A DNA stretch of 6,804 nt, taken from assembly GCA_021779335.1 (NCBI GenBank), contig JAJYAW010000157.1, positions 1 through 6,804 of the forward strand, given 5' to 3'. The first letter of the stretch is position 1. Each line of letters opens with the position of its first letter. Of the stretch, positions 4,668-6,804 are shown piece by piece. The notes beneath the pieces were generated by a model that saw only the letters and a program-made list of their open reading frames with translations, searched no databases and had not been told where the DNA came from. Source of the stretch: Myxococcales bacterium (GTDB lineage: Bacteria > Myxococcota > Myxococcia > Myxococcales > Anaeromyxobacteraceae). The position numbers were made by a program, and so were the translations under genes.

Positions 4668-5795
4668 ATGACGACGACGATGGGGCGGTTCGGGCTGGCG
4701 GCGGCGGTGGCGGTGCTGGCGGCGTGCGGGCAGCCGGTCCGCCTGCAGCAGCTTCAGGTCGCCCCGGTGGTCACGGAGGTGACCGAGAACCTCCAGGCCG
4801 ACGTGATCGCCACGGCGGTCTACGACGACGGCTCGACCCGCGACGTGACCGCCGAGGTGGCCTGGTCGACGGTGGACGCCGGCGTCGCCTCCGCCGCCGC
4901 GGGCCGGGTCCAGGCGGGCGCCCCGGGCCGCACCTACGTCACGGCCGCCTACGCCGGCCTGCAGGCCTCGGCCCGCGTCGATGTCGTGGCGGCCACCATC
5001 GTCTCCCTGGAGGTCACCAGCGGCGCGGCCACGGTGCCGGCCGGCCTGACCGCGAGGCTCACCGCCACGGGCACCTTCTCCGACGGCTCGGTCCGCGACG
5101 TGACCACCGCCGCCGAGTGGACGGCCTCCGGCGCCGTCGAGGTCCTGCCGGGCGGCCAGGTCCACGCGCTGAACTGGCCCGGCCTCGCCATGGTGCGCGC
5201 CACCGTGGGCCAGGCCATGGCCGCGGTCCGGCTCGAGGTGACCGCCGCCGCGGCGCTGGAGCTGACGGTCGTCGGCGCGAGCGCGCCGCTACCGCTCGGC
5301 CTCGCCCACGACTTCCACGTGCTGGCCCGCTACACGGACGGCACCACCCGCGACGTGACCGGCGCCGCGGCCGTCTCGGTGGCCGATGGCGCGGTGGCCA
5401 CCCTGGACGGGCTCTACGTCCGCGGCGTTGCGCCCGGCCTCACCGAGCTGCAGGCCTCCTTCTCCGGCCTGAGCGCCGCCGCGCCCATCACCGTGGCCGC
5501 GGCGGCCGTCCAGGCCATCTCCGTGACGGCCTCCAGGCCCGACGGCTCGGCCGCGGTCCTCGTCCGGGCCGGGGACCTCCTCTTCTTCTCCGCCACGGCG
5601 GCGCTGACCGACGGCACCACCCGCGACGTGACCAGCGACGTCACCTGGACCACCAGCGATCCCGGCGTGGCCATCGTCTCCAACGACATCAAGAAGGGGG
5701 CCGTCCTCGCCTTCACCCCCGGCACGGTCACCATCGCCGCGCTCGAGCCCCAGAGCCAGATCGGCGGCAGCCTCGCGCTGGTGGTCGCGCCCTGA
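4668..5795 (+). CDS. Secreted lipoprotein with four tandem Big-2 (bacterial Ig-like) repeats
   Basis: This is a 375-residue protein. Residues 1-20 are a lipoprotein signal: a short N-terminus with R7, the hydrophobic stretch LAAAVAVLAA, and lipobox L17-A-A-C20, so C20 should be lipidated and anchor the mature protein to a membrane, probably facing outward or the periplasm. The rest is four Big-2-like domains of 85-91 residues. Each carries the signature DG(S/T)xRDVT, at residues 54, 139, 224 and 315, followed by a strand such as AEVAWSTVDAGVAS or SDVTWTTSDPGVAI and a later PG.(T/V) turn. Big-2 folds are found in adhesins and surface proteins and serve as spacer or binding modules. There is no catalytic domain. 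AAGGTGGGGGG before ATG 4668 supports this start; ATG 4680 (M5) is less well placed. It is monocistronic, with its own leader and a downstream terminator. The ligand is unknown. Confidence 0.88.
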   Translation: MTTTMGRFGLAAAVAVLAACGQPVRLQQLQVAPVVTEVTENLQADVIATAVYDDGSTRDVTAEVAWSTVDAGVASAAAGRVQAGAPGRTYVTAAYAGLQASARVDVVAATIVSLEVTSGAATVPAGLTARLTATGTFSDGSVRDVTTAAEWTASGAVEVLPGGQVHALNWPGLAMVRATVGQAMAAVRLEVTAAAALELTVVGASAPLPLGLAHDFHVLARYTDGTTRDVTGAAAVSVADGAVATLDGLYVRGVAPGLTELQASFSGLSAAAPITVAAAAVQAISVTASRPDGSAAVLVRAGDLLFFSATAALTDGTTRDVTSDVTWTTSDPGVAIVSNDIKKGAVLAFTPGTVTIAALEPQSQIGGSLALVVAP

Positions 5796-5831
5796 CCTCC
5801 CCCCCGTCGTCGACCCCCCGCTCGACGGCGC

Positions 5832-5860
5832 GGCGCCCCCTGGGAGATCCAGGGGGCGCC
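5832..5860. terminator. Strong hairpin terminator between convergent lipoprotein and CPBP genes
   Basis: GGCGCCCCCTGG (5832-5843) pairs perfectly with CCAGGGGGCGCC (5849-5860), a 12-bp stem with loop GAGAT. On the plus strand it is followed by ACCTTCTC, a modest pyrimidine tract. It starts 37 bases after the lipoprotein stop and can also end transcripts coming from the minus strand. A weaker CCGTCG/CGACGG pairing (5804-5809 with 5823-5828) precedes it. Confidence 0.65.
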
Positions 5861-5868
5861 ACCTTCTC

Positions 5869-5888
5869 GGGCGCCGTCGGCGGCGCCC
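5869..5888 (-). terminator. Second hairpin directly after the CPBP protease stop
   Basis: GGGCGCC (5869-5875) pairs with GGCGCCC (5882-5888) around a 6-nt loop. It begins one base beyond the minus-strand stop codon (5892-5890). No T-run follows on the minus strand. It shares GGCGCC arms with the neighbouring 12-bp hairpin, so the two can pair in alternative ways. Confidence 0.4.
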
Positions 5889-5889
5889 C

Positions 5890-6804
5890 TCAGCGGCGAG
5901 GAGCCAGTGCGATGAGCACGAGCGAGATGACCACCGCCCAGGCCGCCTTCACCGCCCAGCCGGGCAGCCTCCCGGCCGGACCGCCGCCGGGCGCCAGCGC
6001 CGCCTCGGCCTCGGCGGGCGGCGGCAGCCAGCGGCGCATCCCCACCACCGCCAGCGCCAGGAGGCCCAGCCCCAGCAGCAGGGCGGCCGCGGGGGGGCCC
6101 GCCTCCACCTTCGGCAGCGCCTCGTTCGCCTCGCTGCCCAGCGCCAGCGCCGTGGCCGCCGCGTTGTTCACCGCGTGGGCCAGGACCGCGGGGTAGATCG
6201 AGCCGGTGCGCCAGGTGAGCCAGCCGTAGAGCAGCCCCAGGAAGAGCAGCCCGGGGAAGCGCACGGGATCGAGGTGCAGCGCCGCGAAGGCCAGCGCCGA
6301 GAGGGCGATGGCGACGCCGGGCCGGGCGCGCAGCCGGAGCGCCGAGAGCAGGTGGCCGCGGAAGGCCAGCTCCTCGCAGACCGGCGCCAGCCCCGCCGCC
6401 GCGCCCACGAGGACGACCCGCTCCCAGCCCGGGTGCTCGAAGAGGCGGGCCACGTCGAAGCTGCGCAGCAGCGAGTCCGGCAGGGCCGCGGTCCAGAGCG
6501 CCTGGAGCGCGCCCCCCAGCAGCAGGCCCGCCACGCCGACGAGGAGCGCCAGGCCGAGCGCCCGGGGCGGCGGCGCCACCAGCCGCAGGAAGGGGCGCGG
6601 GGCCAGGCCGGCGCGCGCCGCCATGGCCGCCGCCGGCAGGGCGAAGAGGGACAGCTGCGTCCAGACCAGGCCGAGGCCGGGCTGGAGGAGCTGGGCCGCC
6701 GCGGCCACGGGGAGGAGGGCCACCTGGAGCAGGAAGAAGTTGGCGGCGCGCGGGCGGGCCAGGGCCGGGGGCGCGGCGGCGGGCGCGGGGGCAGGCCCGC
6801 CCTC
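5890..6804 (-). CDS. CPBP-family intramembrane metalloprotease (start beyond window edge)
   Basis: The minus-strand frame is open from the right edge to TGA at 5892-5890, giving 304 visible residues. All three CPBP (Rce1/Abi-like) motifs are present: EELAFR (EExxxR, 6375-6358), FAALH (FxxxH, 6288-6274) and HAVNN (HxxxN, 6177-6163). In the family the glutamates and histidines form the metal and water site inside the membrane, and members cleave substrates near or within the bilayer, often prenylated or bacteriocin-related proteins. About eight hydrophobic segments are visible, including one after the catalytic core and a final segment (VVISLVLIAL) ending in the basic tail PRR. A GTG at 6723 could start a 277-residue form, but the hydrophobic stretch AANFFLLQVALLPVAAAAQL crosses that point, so the first membrane helix and the true start lie further upstream. 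The preceding residues are Pro/Ala-rich. The substrate is unknown. Confidence 0.88.
   Translation of the reverse strand, partial: EGGPAPAPAAAPPALARPRAANFFLLQVALLPVAAAAQLLQPGLGLVWTQLSLFALPAAAMAARAGLAPRPFLRLVAPPPRALGLALLVGVAGLLLGGALQALWTAALPDSLLRSFDVARLFEHPGWERVVLVGAAAGLAPVCEELAFRGHLLSALRLRARPGVAIALSALAFAALHLDPVRFPGLLFLGLLYGWLTWRTGSIYPAVLAHAVNNAAATALALGSEANEALPKVEAGPPAAALLLGLGLLALAVVGMRRWLPPPAEAEAALAPGGGPAGRLPGWAVKAAWAVVISLVLIALAPRR

Noticed and set aside
4683..6196. Long plus-strand frame running through the lipoprotein and into the CPBP gene
   Set aside because: It is shifted relative to the four Big-2 repeats and opposite to the CPBP motifs. The residues are Arg/Gly/His-rich without any domain.
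1..6804. tRNA, rRNA, CRISPR array, insertion sequence or phage genes
   Set aside because: No cloverleaf, spaced identical repeats, transposase or terminal inverted repeats were seen on reading both strands. The GC-rich short repeats are isolated pairs only.

Overview
The window is about 70% or more GC with a near-total preference for G or C at third codon positions over most of its length. Together with the gene set (a SigR-type ECF sigma factor, a GQGCEGEP radical SAM protein, an RlmI-type methyltransferase, a multi-repeat Big-2 lipoprotein and a CPBP protease), this suggests a myxobacterium close to Anaeromyxobacter. That assignment is inferred from composition and gene content, not from a database match.

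Layout from left to right. Bases 1-123 (+) are the tail of a LysM protein, probably an MltD-like lytic transglycosylase. Facing it on the minus strand is a two-gene stress unit: a SigR-like ECF sigma factor (1012-371) and, overlapping it by four bases, a zinc-binding anti-sigma factor (374-27). A sequence matching the published SigR promoter consensus exactly (GGGAAT-N18-GTT) lies just upstream of the sigma gene, so the unit is probably autoregulated. The anti-sigma gene looks broken. Its ZAS zinc motif is intact up to codon 48, then codon use changes sharply, the frame runs through an intrinsic terminator, and it ends antisense inside the LysM gene.

Bases 1198-4321 (+) hold a compact three-gene operon with 0-1 bp between genes: a radical SAM protein of unknown substrate, an RlmI-family 23S rRNA m5C methyltransferase, and a small alpha/beta-hydrolase-fold protein that has lost its nucleophile serine and apparently its catalytic histidine. 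This is the best candidate here for an undescribed functional unit, possibly RNA modification with a pseudoenzyme partner. The functional link is inferred from gene order only.

Bases 4322-4667 are non-coding. They contain a GC-rich hairpin after the operon, a 14-bp direct repeat, and a possible sigma-54 promoter abutting the second repeat copy. Bases 4668-5795 (+) encode a secreted lipoprotein made of four Big-2 immunoglobulin-like repeats. Two strong hairpins at 5832-5888 separate it from a convergent CPBP intramembrane protease (6804-5890, minus) whose start lies beyond the right edge. I see no tRNA, rRNA, CRISPR array, insertion sequence or replication origin.
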